NCBI GenBank assembly: GCA_965237855.1
Contig: CBDEGK010000003.1
Coordinates: 124,001 to 188,000 of the forward strand
Reading direction: 5' to 3'
Length of the DNA: 64,000 nucleotides
Origin: CBDEGK01 sp965237855
Lineage (GTDB): Bacteria; Pseudomonadota; Gammaproteobacteria; Pseudomonadales; Halieaceae
Shown here: positions 7,575 through 15,714 of the stretch, piece by piece
Layout of the letters: the number at the start of each line of letters is the position of its first letter
Numbering within the stretch: the first letter of the stretch is position 1
The notes under the pieces: model-generated
What the model was told of the DNA's origin: nothing
What the model saw: the letters and a program-made list of their open reading frames with translations, nothing else
Databases searched by the model: none
Program-made: the position numbers and the translations under genes

Positions 7575-8252
7575 ATGAACAACACCCGCAAACCCTCTGC
7601 TCGAACCCAGGCCACCCGCGCCAAGTTGGTGGCGACTGCGGAGCAATTGTTCGCCGAACAGGGCGTGGCCAGCGTCTCACTGAATGAAATCACCCGCGCC
7701 GCCGAGCAGAAAAACCGCAACGCCGTGCACTACCATTTTGGCGACAAGGATTCGCTGATCCTGGCGATCTTTGAAAAACACGCGTTGCCGATTTCCGCCC
7801 AGCGCTCAGACATGCTGACACGGATCAGTGCCAATCCCGACGCCAGCCTGGCCGATGTGGTGGCCGCACTGGTGCGCCCGGTGGCGGCTCGCTTTGAGGA
7901 CGAAGACGGCGGCGTGGCCTATATCAAGGTCAGCGCCCAACTGGCCGCCGTCAACCTGTTGCGCTTTTTCCACAACCGCGCCGGCAAAGAGATCACCCCG
8001 GAATACTGGCCCGATATGAGCAAGCTGTGGGGACCCTATCTGACAGACATTCCCGCAGCGGTGCGCGACCACCGCATGTCACTGATGGTCGGCATGATGT
8101 TTCATGGCCTGGCCGACCACGCCGTGTTTCGCGATAGCGATGAAGCCGACCTGGCCAACACCGAACTCATGGTTAACAACCTGATCGACTCCATCTGCGC
8201 CATGCTGACAGCACCTATATCCGCTAAAACGGCCCAAGTGCTAAATGGCTAG
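7575..8252 (+). CDS. TetR/AcrR-family regulator
   Basis: A 225-residue one-component regulator. The N-terminal TetR DNA-binding domain is clear: ATRAKLVATAEQLFAEQGV, then SVSLNEITRAAEQKNRNAV and HYHFGDKDSLILAIFEKH. The remaining residues form a helical ligand-binding domain with no recognisable specificity. It lies immediately downstream of the SDR gene and likely represses that gene or nearby lipid/ketone metabolism; this is inferred from position only. Confidence 0.88.
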   Translation: MNNTRKPSARTQATRAKLVATAEQLFAEQGVASVSLNEITRAAEQKNRNAVHYHFGDKDSLILAIFEKHALPISAQRSDMLTRISANPDASLADVVAALVRPVAARFEDEDGGVAYIKVSAQLAAVNLLRFFHNRAGKEITPEYWPDMSKLWGPYLTDIPAAVRDHRMSLMVGMMFHGLADHAVFRDSDEADLANTELMVNNLIDSICAMLTAPISAKTAQVLNG

Positions 8253-8304
8253 TTGTTGCTTTTGACTCAGAAAATCCGACTTATACCCGAAAAGAGGGGC
8301 AGGC

Positions 8305-8372
8305 TCTCCACATTATGCCGACACCCGATACGTCGGACCGCTCCGCCCCCTTAGGCCGCCCCCTAGGGCGCC
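8305..8372 (+). repeat. REP-like dispersed element, copy 3
   Basis: CTCTCCACATTATGCC is followed by GACACCCGATACGTCGGACC, GCTCCGCCCCCTTAGG and a second palindromic CCCTAGGG. CCGAC ... GTCGG can form a short hairpin. The first 9-mer is a degenerate version of TTATCCACA. It lies between the TetR gene and the convergent GGDEF gene. Confidence 0.75.
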
Positions 8373-8382
8373 GCGTCGCGCT

Positions 8383-9888
8383 TTAGGCCACTTCCACCCG
8401 ATTACGGCCCGCTTCCTTGGCCCGGTACAGTGCCCCATCGGCGGTCTTGATCAACTCCACCGGCGATTTCTTGGCACTGACGTTAAAGGCGGCGGTACCG
8501 ATGGAAATGGTCACCACACCCTGGATCTGACCCAGCGGTGGGGTGCAGTGGGTATGGGGAATGTTCAACGCCTGCACGTTTCCCCGAATGGTATCGGCCA
8601 GGGCTATGGCGCCCTCCCGGTCGGTATCCGGCAGAATGCAGACAAATTCCTCGCCGCCGTAGCGGGCCACGAAATCCGCGCCGCGGCGGGTGCTGTTCTG
8701 AATCGCCAAGGCCACCTGGCGCAGGCATTCATCACCCGCATCGTGACCGTAGCCGTCGTTGTAGGATTTGAAATTATCCACGTCCATCATCAACAGGCTC
8801 AAGGGTTCTTCCGAACGAATCGCCCGCAGCCATTCAATTTCCAGCATGCGATCAAATTCACGGCGGTTGGGAATCTCGGTCAAGCCATCGATGCGCGCCA
8901 TCCGCCCCAGCATGTCGGTGGACTGTTTGTGCCGCGCCAAAACCCGCGAGCGCGCCAGCCACACCACCGGGTCCTGGTCGCCGTGCATGTAATCCAGGGC
9001 GCCCATGTTGAAGGCATCCACTTCCTGCTTCGAATCCGCCTGCTGGTTATACACCACCACCGGAATATGCTGGGTGAGCTCACCCGCCTGCAAGCGCAAA
9101 CACAACGGGCGATGTCGCGCGTCGGAACCGTCCAGCACCACCAGGTCGGCCTGCGCCGCCTCCAGCACTAACGCTTCCACATCCGCCTCATAACTGCGCA
9201 GTTCAATGGCAAACTCGTTGGCCACCGGCTGCACCATGCCGACGTTATTGCCCACCACCAGCACCTTGCGCTGACCACGGATTTCGCAGGCGGCACCCAT
9301 GGCCTGTTCGTCATCCATCAAACCCTGCAAAAAGGGCATCAATTTGGGGATGGCCGGGAAGCCGAGAATACGCCCGCCGACGTCGTTGTCCATGGAGGGA
9401 ATGCGGCGATCATAGCCACCCTCTTCCCAGCTCTGCTGCCAGAAGCGCATGGACTCTTCCGCCTCGCCGAGGCCGGGCAGATCGTCAATATGGGCTTTCA
9501 CCAGCAGGGCATCCATCACCCCCGCATCAGAAATATCCTGGCCTTCCTGCCACAGGGCACGGTATATCAGCCGCCGCAGGGTTTCCACCCGCGCCGGCAC
9601 ATGGCTTTCCGCCGCCGCCATCAAGCGACAGGGCAAGGCCGTATTGGGCCGCGAGGTGGGGGTAATAATTTGAATTTCCGGAGCCCGTTTGCGCACCGAG
9701 GACACTTCCGCGGTCAACTGGGCCTGCTCTTCAAAGCTGGGCGCCTGCGAGTCCACACCGGGCACATGCTGCACCGACCGCCAGTCCACGCTCACCTCGT
9801 CGCCATAGACCCCCAGGCGCTCATTCAGCGCATAGCAAAACGGGCAATTAAAATCCGCATAAACGGTGATTGTGTTCACTGCTGACAT
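8383..9888 (-). CDS. DsbA/FrnE-like thioredoxin fold - receiver-like - GGDEF diguanylate cyclase fusion
   Basis: About 501 residues from the ATG at 9888, which has AAGGG upstream; an earlier ATG at 10002 adds 38 residues without similarity. Residues about 1-210 resemble the DsbA/FrnE/HCCA-isomerase thioredoxin fold, with CPFC at 15-18. Residues about 220-340 look like a response-regulator receiver (KVLVVGNN, LVVLDGSD, HIPVVVYN, GALDYMHGD). Residues about 345-500 are a GGDEF domain with YGGEEF and an RGAD motif five residues before it, fitting an inhibitory I-site. The GGEEF suggests an active c-di-GMP synthase. No transmembrane segment is seen. The order suggests redox or thiol sensing coupled to c-di-GMP, which is inference. 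Confidence 0.82.
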   Translation of the reverse strand: MSAVNTITVYADFNCPFCYALNERLGVYGDEVSVDWRSVQHVPGVDSQAPSFEEQAQLTAEVSSVRKRAPEIQIITPTSRPNTALPCRLMAAAESHVPARVETLRRLIYRALWQEGQDISDAGVMDALLVKAHIDDLPGLGEAEESMRFWQQSWEEGGYDRRIPSMDNDVGGRILGFPAIPKLMPFLQGLMDDEQAMGAACEIRGQRKVLVVGNNVGMVQPVANEFAIELRSYEADVEALVLEAAQADLVVLDGSDARHRPLCLRLQAGELTQHIPVVVYNQQADSKQEVDAFNMGALDYMHGDQDPVVWLARSRVLARHKQSTDMLGRMARIDGLTEIPNRREFDRMLEIEWLRAIRSEEPLSLLMMDVDNFKSYNDGYGHDAGDECLRQVALAIQNSTRRGADFVARYGGEEFVCILPDTDREGAIALADTIRGNVQALNIPHTHCTPPLGQIQGVVTISIGTAAFNVSAKKSPVELIKTADGALYRAKEAGRNRVEVA

Positions 9889-10035
9889 CCCTTGAGTATA
9901 GGCCAGAAATTTCTTCCCGGCGTGGTTTTCCGTAGCCAGAAGAGTAACTAAAATGGGTAACTGCATAACAGCGCAATGCCGCCGCGGTGAGCGCCGGTTC
10001 ACAGAAAAACGCTAGTGCTCATTACAAATTGAGAA

Positions 10036-11226
10036 CTACTTCACAGTCCCTGCGGTCAATTCATCAAACAACGCCAGGTGCGCCGTCAGACAGCGCTGCA
10101 GCTCGAAAGCCGCCAGACCTGCGGGCAACGGGCCTGGCGCTGCGGCCTCTTGCGCCAGTGCCGCCAGTATTTCCCGGCTCAGTGCCGCGTTGTCGAAAAA
10201 ATCCACGCGCCGCATCTGCTCCAGCTCAATTTCCTCCAGCGGGGCGGTGTCTGACACCACTAACCGCTTGCACAGCGCGGCCGCTTCCAACAGTGACCAG
10301 GACAGCACAAACGGGTAGGTGAGGTACACGTGCACATCACTGGCCGCGAGAATGGACCGATAGCGCCCATACTCAACCTTGCCCAGAAAGTGCACGCGTG
10401 CCACATCGAGTGTGTCGCCCAGCTCGCTTAGCATCCGTTCTCGCCAGCCCTGCCCCGATGCCTCCTCCATGCCATAACCGGATCCATCGCCGCCGACAAT
10501 CACCACCTGGGCAGCGGGGTTAGTGCTCAGCACCGCCGGTAGTGATCGCATAAACCAATGAAAGCCGCGCATGGGCTCGAGATTGCGTGAGACGTAAGTG
10601 ATCAGCTGGGCGCCTTCCGGCAGATTGAGGCCGGCATCCGCTGCCGTTGATAAGCCAGCAAAATCCACGCCTTCGTGAATCACCTGTATCTGCTCGCGAA
10701 AGTTAACCGGGTAGGTCATGCGCTGCCATTGGGTCGGTGCGACAAAGGCGTCACCGATTTGGAAGGTGTGCAGGTTATCCGTGTTTTTCAGGCGCAACTT
10801 GCAGGTTTCCCCGAAACTAAAGGCCGGAAATTCCGGATCAAAATTCACGTCCTGCCCGGTCAGATTGTAGTAGTACTCGCAATACACCACGATCTTTGCC
10901 TGCGGAAACACCTCGCGCAAGAACCGCGCCTCCCCCCAGCCCGGGTGCACATAGACCACCTCCGGCTCAAAGCCATCAGCCACCAGTTGCTGACAACGCG
11001 CCGCCACCGCCTCGGCGCGAATAATTTTCACTTCCTGCTCTGCGATCAGCGGGTGAATATTGCGGCTCATCTTCCGCAGGTATTGATAATGCTCCAGCTC
11101 CACACCCACGGGCGCTGGCTTCTTGTTATAGGCCAGGGACACTACCCGGTGGCCACGGGCGGCCAGGGCCGGCGCCAGGTGTTTATACTGGGCGGGAAAA
11201 TTCTGATGAATGAATAGTACGTTCAC
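10036..11226 (-). CDS. Glycosyltransferase family 4 (GT-B) protein
   Basis: A 396-residue GT-B glycosyltransferase. It opens MNVLFIHQNFPAQYKHLAPA, the usual start of a GT4 subgroup with a DUF3492-like N-terminal half. YVSRNLEPMRGFHWFMRSLP and VVIVGGDGSGYG mark the donor-binding half, and LSWSLLEAAALCKRLVVSDT is the equivalent of the E-x7-E motif. It probably transfers a sugar from a nucleotide donor to a surface glycan; acceptor and donor unknown. It is 18 bp from ispA on the same strand, but the functional link is unclear. Confidence 0.82.
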   Translation of the reverse strand: MNVLFIHQNFPAQYKHLAPALAARGHRVVSLAYNKKPAPVGVELEHYQYLRKMSRNIHPLIAEQEVKIIRAEAVAARCQQLVADGFEPEVVYVHPGWGEARFLREVFPQAKIVVYCEYYYNLTGQDVNFDPEFPAFSFGETCKLRLKNTDNLHTFQIGDAFVAPTQWQRMTYPVNFREQIQVIHEGVDFAGLSTAADAGLNLPEGAQLITYVSRNLEPMRGFHWFMRSLPAVLSTNPAAQVVIVGGDGSGYGMEEASGQGWRERMLSELGDTLDVARVHFLGKVEYGRYRSILAASDVHVYLTYPFVLSWSLLEAAALCKRLVVSDTAPLEEIELEQMRRVDFFDNAALSREILAALAQEAAAPGPLPAGLAAFELQRCLTAHLALFDELTAGTVK

Positions 11227-11244
11227 TTCGATTCGCCGTGGCTC

Positions 11245-12171
11245 TTAATGAGACCGCAACACAATGTAGCGGGCCAGTTGGCGCAAGCCATCGGCTGGTT
11301 CACCCAACTGTGCCAACGCCGCCAGCGCGTCTGCCAACAGCTGATCGGCCTTCACACGGGCATCCTCTATACCGAATAGGCTGACATAGGTGGGTTTGTT
11401 GTGGGCCGCATCCGCACCAGCGGTTTTGCCCAGCACGGCACTGTCACCGCTGGCATCGAGTATGTCATCACAGACCTGGAAGGCCAGGCCAGTGGCCGCG
11501 GCATAGTTGTCCAGCGCCGCCAATTGCGCCTCACTGGCGCCCGCCACTATCGCTCCCATGGCGACACTGGCCCGAATCAGGGCGCCGGTTTTGAGCGCAT
11601 GCAGAGCCTGCAAATGGGACAGATCAATGTCCGCATCGACGGCGGCGATATCAATGGCCTGGCCGCCGACCATGCCGCGAGCACCGCTGGCAGCGCTGAG
11701 CTGACCCAGTAATTGCAGGCAAATAGACGGGGACACGGAATCTGCTTCAATCAACACTTCAAACGCGCGCGCCTGCAATGCATCACCAACCAGGATGGCG
11801 GTGGCCTCATCATAGGCCTTGTGCGTCGTCGCGCGACCACGGCGCAGATCGTCATCGTCCATGGCCGGCAAATCGTCGTGCACCAGGGAATAGGCGTGAA
11901 TCATTTCCACCGCGCAGGCCGCGGCATCCAGGGCAGGGTTATCCAGCGAGGCATCATCAATCGCCCTGGCTGCAGCATAAACCAGTGCCGGGCGCACCCG
12001 TTTACCGCCGCCGTTGAGGGCGTAATCGCTGGCGTCAAATAGCTGCTGTAGCAGCGGCGTGGCATGGCCGCTGAATTCGCTATCCACCTCCCCCAGCGCG
12101 GATTGCAGGGCGCGGTTGCTGCGGGCCTGCCAGGCGCCAAGTTCCGCATCAAAGGTGGGGCTGCCCATCAA
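11245..12171 (-). CDS. ispA: Farnesyl diphosphate synthase
   Basis: A 308-residue trans-prenyltransferase making C15 farnesyl diphosphate from IPP and DMAPP. The two Asp-rich Mg-binding motifs are visible: DDLPAMDDDDLRRG and QVCDDILDASGD. GGKRVRPALVYAAA and GGQAIDIAA also match the family. Length is normal. It starts 5 bp after the xseB stop, keeping the common xseB-ispA linkage; the usual next gene, dxs, is displaced about 3.5 kb away on the same strand. Confidence 0.95.
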   Translation of the reverse strand: MMGSPTFDAELGAWQARSNRALQSALGEVDSEFSGHATPLLQQLFDASDYALNGGGKRVRPALVYAAARAIDDASLDNPALDAAACAVEMIHAYSLVHDDLPAMDDDDLRRGRATTHKAYDEATAILVGDALQARAFEVLIEADSVSPSICLQLLGQLSAASGARGMVGGQAIDIAAVDADIDLSHLQALHALKTGALIRASVAMGAIVAGASEAQLAALDNYAAATGLAFQVCDDILDASGDSAVLGKTAGADAAHNKPTYVSLFGIEDARVKADQLLADALAALAQLGEPADGLRQLARYIVLRSH

Positions 12172-12176
12172 TAAAC

Positions 12177-12431
12177 TCAGCTGTCGCCGTTGTCGGCTTG
12201 GTCAATACCGGCGAAAGGTTCAGCGACGGGTTCACCATTTTTTTCCGTCAGTAGCTGCACCTTCTGCTCGGCCTCCTTGAGGGCTGCCTGGCAGTCGCGG
12301 GTGAGCTTGACTCCCTTCTCAAAGGCCCCCATCGATTTCTCCAGGCTCAGGTCACCCTCCTCCAATTGCTCCACCAGGGTTTCCAGCTCGGCCAGGGAGG
12401 CCTCAAAATCAATTTTTTTGCCTTTGGGCAT
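12177..12431 (-). CDS. xseB: Exodeoxyribonuclease VII small subunit
   Basis: A small acidic helical protein of about 84 residues that binds the XseA large subunit to form exonuclease VII. The segment FEASLAELETLVEQLEEGDL followed by SLEKSMGAFEKGVKLTRDCQ is the family signature, and the tail is variable. The start at MPKGKK (12431) is preferred over an ATG three codons earlier. It lies directly upstream of ispA and is divergent from galE. Confidence 0.93.
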   Translation of the reverse strand: MPKGKKIDFEASLAELETLVEQLEEGDLSLEKSMGAFEKGVKLTRDCQAALKEAEQKVQLLTEKNGEPVAEPFAGIDQADNGDS

Positions 12432-12473
12432 ACGGTACACTCAAGCGCGATTGAAGAACGGGGATTGTAGCAG

Positions 12474-13490
12474 TTGAAGACTATTTTGGTTACTGGCGGC
12501 GCCGGCTACATCGGCTCCCACACCTGCGTGGAGTTGCTGGAGGCGGGCTATCAGGTCGTGGTCGTCGACAACCTGTGCAATGCCAGTAAAGAAGCGCTCA
12601 ACCGGGTGGAGGTGATCACCTGCAAGCCGCTGGCGTTCCATGAAGTCGATGTGCGCGATGCACAGGGGCTCGACCGGGTTTTCAGGGAACACAGCATCGA
12701 CTCGGTTATTCACTTTGCCGGCTTGAAAGCCGTGGGTGAAAGTGTGGAGTTCCCAGAGCGTTACTTTGACAACAATGTGAAAGGCACACGGGTACTGTGC
12801 ACTGCCATGACCGACGCTGGGGTAAAGAACCTGGTATTTTCTTCAACAGCCTCCGTCTACGGTTTTCCCAACGACGAACCCATCTCTGAAAATGCGCCCA
12901 CGCAGCCGGCACAACCCTATGGGGAAACCAAGCTGGCGGCGGAACAGTATTTGACACACCTATGCGAGAGTGACAAAGCATGGAATTCAATCAGCCTGCG
13001 GTACTTTAATCCCATCGGCGCTCACGAGAGCGGCATGATTGGCGAGGATCCCAGCGGCATCCCCAACAATCTGACCCCGTACATCACCCAGGTTGCAATA
13101 GGAAAACGGGCTGTGTTACAAGTGTGGGGCGATGACTGGCCCACTGCTGATGGCACCGGCGTACGCGACTATATTCACGTGGTGGACCTGGCCCAGGGCC
13201 ATGTAAAAGCCCTCGAGAAGTTGATCGAGCAGCCAGGGGAGCTGGTTGTTAATCTCGGCACCGGGCGACCCTACTCTGTGCTGGAAGTGCACGCGGCCTT
13301 TGAAAAAGCCGTTGGCCGAAATATCCCTTACGAGATCAAGGGCCGCCGTGAAGGCGATATAGCAATCTACTTTGCCGACCCCTCCCTGGCGCATCAGCTA
13401 TTGGGCTGGCAAGCTAGGCTAGACATCGACGCCATGGCCATCGACGCCTGGCGGTGGCAAGAAATGAACCCCAATGGATACTCTCACTGA
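12474..13490 (+). CDS. galE: UDP-glucose 4-epimerase
   Basis: Extended SDR of 338 residues interconverting UDP-glucose and UDP-galactose. VTGGAGYIGSHTCVELL is the NAD-binding start, HFAGLKAVGESV and STASVYGFP follow, YGETK is the YxxxK catalytic motif, and SLRYFNPIGAHESGMIGEDP with GTGVRDYIHVVDLA are GalE-specific. Translation starts at a TTG at 12474. It overlaps the following amidase gene by one base (TGATG). It interrupts the expected ispA-dxs linkage. Confidence 0.94.
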   Translation: MKTILVTGGAGYIGSHTCVELLEAGYQVVVVDNLCNASKEALNRVEVITCKPLAFHEVDVRDAQGLDRVFREHSIDSVIHFAGLKAVGESVEFPERYFDNNVKGTRVLCTAMTDAGVKNLVFSSTASVYGFPNDEPISENAPTQPAQPYGETKLAAEQYLTHLCESDKAWNSISLRYFNPIGAHESGMIGEDPSGIPNNLTPYITQVAIGKRAVLQVWGDDWPTADGTGVRDYIHVVDLAQGHVKALEKLIEQPGELVVNLGTGRPYSVLEVHAAFEKAVGRNIPYEIKGRREGDIAIYFADPSLAHQLLGWQARLDIDAMAIDAWRWQEMNPNGYSH

Positions 13491-14944
13491 TGAACATACT
13501 CTATAGAAGTGCGTTTGAGCTCGCTCGTGACATAAAGACGCAACAACTGCTGTCCGTTGACGTGTTGGAATTTTTTATCGAAAGAGTGGCGCAACACAAC
13601 CCCGCTCTCAACGCGGTGGTGGCGTTTGATTACGAGCGGGCCAGAGCACGGGCCAAAGAAGCCGATGCCGCTGCCCAAAACGGCGAGGACTGGGGCCCAT
13701 TACACGGTGTGCCCTGCACCATAAAAGATGCCCTGCGGGTAGAAGGCCTGGTGACTACCGGTGGCGACCCTGCCCACAAGCACCACGTGCCCACTACCAA
13801 TGCCATCGCCGTGCAGCGGTTCCTGGACACCGGTGCCATCGTGTTCGGCCACACCAATGTGCCCTTTATGAGCTCCGACCTGCAAAGCTACAACGACAAT
13901 TACGGCACTACCAACAACCCCTGGAATGCCGAGCGCACCTGCGGCGGCAGCTCCGGCGGTGCGGCTGCCTCGGTGGCCGCTGGTCTCACGCCTATCGAGA
14001 TCGGCTCGGACATTGGTGGCTCCATTCGTACGCCGTCGCATTTCAACGGCGTCTATGGTCACAAGCCCAGCTGGGGCATCGTGCCCGAACGCGGCCACCT
14101 GCCACCGGGGGAATTCACGCAATCGGAAGGCGACCTGTCTGTGGTGGGGCCCATCGGCACCTGTCCCGACGACCTGGAACAAGCCCTGGATATCCTGGTG
14201 GGCCCGCTGCCAGAAATGGCACCGGCCTATTCCATCCAGTTACCCCCGGCCCGCACCACCGAGCCCACCCAACTGCGTGTCGCCGTCTGGTCTGATGACG
14301 CGCTGTGCCCGGTGGATACCGAAATCAAAGCCGCCATTGAAGCCGCCGCCGATTGCCTGGAAAACCTCGGTGCCACAGTGAACCGTACTGCCCGACCCAA
14401 CTTCGACCTGGAACGTTACGCCCGCAACTACCGCTTTTTACTGGGCAGTGCCATGGGCGGTTCCATGCCGCCGAGCGTCTTCGAGGCCATGAGTGAGATA
14501 GTGCGCAACCTGGCGCCGGACGATGTCAGCGATGCTGCCACCCAGGCCCGCGCGATTGCCGGCCCCACCCGTGATTGGCAGCGAGAGAATGAACGGCGCC
14601 TGAAATTCCGCCAGACCTGGGCTAAATTCTTCGAAGACTTTGACGTGGTGTTGTGCCCCAGTTGTTTTGTCACCGCCTTCCCCCACGACCACACTCCCAA
14701 TTTCAATGACCGCACCCTGTTGTGTAATGGCGAGCAGCGACCCTACTGGGATGCCATGTTCTGGGCCGGCCTGACACTGAACGCCTACCTGCCCGCCACC
14801 GCCGTGCCCATAGGCATCTCATCAGAGGGCCTGCCCATTGGTATGCAGATTGCGGGTAATTATTTGGACGACAAAACCACCCTGGCGGTGGCAAAGATAT
14901 TGGAGCGGGAATTCAGGGGGTTTGAGCCACCGTCCTTGGATTAG
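13490..14944 (+). CDS. Amidase signature family hydrolase
   Basis: A 484-residue amidase-signature enzyme (Ser-cisSer-Lys triad). The catalytic Lys is K79 in CTIKDALRVEG. The Gly/Ser-rich block TCGGSSGGAAASVAAG and GSDIGGSIRTPSHFNG supply the two serines. The start at 13490 is chosen because it overlaps the galE stop by one base; 12 codons further upstream are open but lie inside galE. Substrate amide unknown; GatA identity is unlikely without gatB/gatC nearby. Its 3' end overlaps the convergent PIN toxin gene by 4 bp. Confidence 0.88.
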   Translation: MNILYRSAFELARDIKTQQLLSVDVLEFFIERVAQHNPALNAVVAFDYERARARAKEADAAAQNGEDWGPLHGVPCTIKDALRVEGLVTTGGDPAHKHHVPTTNAIAVQRFLDTGAIVFGHTNVPFMSSDLQSYNDNYGTTNNPWNAERTCGGSSGGAAASVAAGLTPIEIGSDIGGSIRTPSHFNGVYGHKPSWGIVPERGHLPPGEFTQSEGDLSVVGPIGTCPDDLEQALDILVGPLPEMAPAYSIQLPPARTTEPTQLRVAVWSDDALCPVDTEIKAAIEAAADCLENLGATVNRTARPNFDLERYARNYRFLLGSAMGGSMPPSVFEAMSEIVRNLAPDDVSDAATQARAIAGPTRDWQRENERRLKFRQTWAKFFEDFDVVLCPSCFVTAFPHDHTPNFNDRTLLCNGEQRPYWDAMFWAGLTLNAYLPATAVPIGISSEGLPIGMQIAGNYLDDKTTLAVAKILEREFRGFEPPSLD

Positions 14945-15354
14945 GGGGCCGCGCCCAAGGGTAGCTGCTGAACGGCTTTGTCGAAGGAATACACGGCAAC
15001 AAGCTGCTCGCCCCGCTCCCGTGATAATTGGCCGGCTTTATATATGATAAGCGCATCACTAAATCCAAATCTCTCCACTACTTGCCGCGCATAAGCTTCC
15101 TTAGCACGCCACACAGTCATACGGTTTTCAAAGACCAGCGCGGGGTCGTCAAATAGGCCCTCCAACACCGCTACGATGTCAGAGTGAGCGAGCCGGTATT
15201 TTTTGCCCGCCAAAGTCCACAACGTCTCAGCTAAGACGATATCAGTAAGGAGCACAGGCCTATGCTCACGCAGAAGTCGGGCGGCTCTGCGTGCTTGTTG
15301 AGCATCATCTTGCAAAAGATGCCGCAGCAACACATTGGTATCGATGGCGATCAC
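14941..15354 (-). CDS. PIN-domain toxin (VapC-like)
   Basis: A 137-residue PIN-fold ribonuclease. The first Asp is in MIAIDTNVLLRHLLQDD, a Glu is in VLAETLWTL, and the C-terminal acidic motif is FSDALIIYKA, together forming the Mg-binding site. It starts at a GTG one base after the antitoxin stop, so the pair is translationally coupled. The likely role is RNA cleavage held in check by the upstream AbrB-type protein. It sits beside dxs in a region where foreign genes have split the xseB-ispA-dxs group. Confidence 0.88.
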   Translation of the reverse strand: MIAIDTNVLLRHLLQDDAQQARRAARLLREHRPVLLTDIVLAETLWTLAGKKYRLAHSDIVAVLEGLFDDPALVFENRMTVWRAKEAYARQVVERFGFSDALIIYKAGQLSRERGEQLVAVYSFDKAVQQLPLGAAP

Positions 15355-15355
15355 G

Positions 15356-15574
15356 CTATTGCTCCAGTGCGCTCTCCAGCGATTCCTGATCGCTTATGGT
15401 GGGGTCTCCTTTAATATGGCTTAACACCCCCCGGGACGCCCCCTCACGCTTTCGAACAATAGAGATGCGGCCATCCGCAATAAAAATTTCCAGGTCATCG
15501 CCCGGGGCGACACCGAGTTCTTCACAATATTCCACAGGTAGGGTGATCTGACGTTTTGCGCTCAATTTCGGCAT
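15356..15574 (-). CDS. AbrB/MazE-type antitoxin
   Basis: A 72-residue protein with a SpoVT/AbrB swapped-hairpin DNA-binding domain: KLSAKRQITLPVEYCEELGV and GDDLEIFIADGRISIVRKRE. The C-terminal part (QESLESALEQ) would bind the PIN toxin. The start at MPKLSAKRQ (15574) is preferred over an ATG six codons upstream, with AAGGAG-like bases before it. It is expected to autoregulate the operon through the inverted repeat just upstream. Confidence 0.85.
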   Translation of the reverse strand: MPKLSAKRQITLPVEYCEELGVAPGDDLEIFIADGRISIVRKREGASRGVLSHIKGDPTISDQESLESALEQ

Positions 15575-15593
15575 GATAAAGACTCCTTCCAAC

Positions 15594-15622
15594 TTCTTTA
15601 CATTCTACATGAAAGTAAAGAA
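15594..15622. promoter_or_regulatory. Likely toxin-antitoxin operator
   Basis: TTCTTTAC (15594-15601) and GTAAAGAA (15615-15622) form perfect 8-bp inverted arms with a 13-bp spacer, 20 bp upstream of the antitoxin start, in an AT-rich patch. This is where an AbrB-type antitoxin would be expected to bind. Confidence 0.5.
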
Positions 15623-15714
15623 TTAGAAAGTAGAAAATGTCGCGTCAGAGTAGATCCAAGCTTTCAAATACACCAGATTCAGGTGGACGATTGACGGGAA
15701 TGGCTAGGAAAAAC

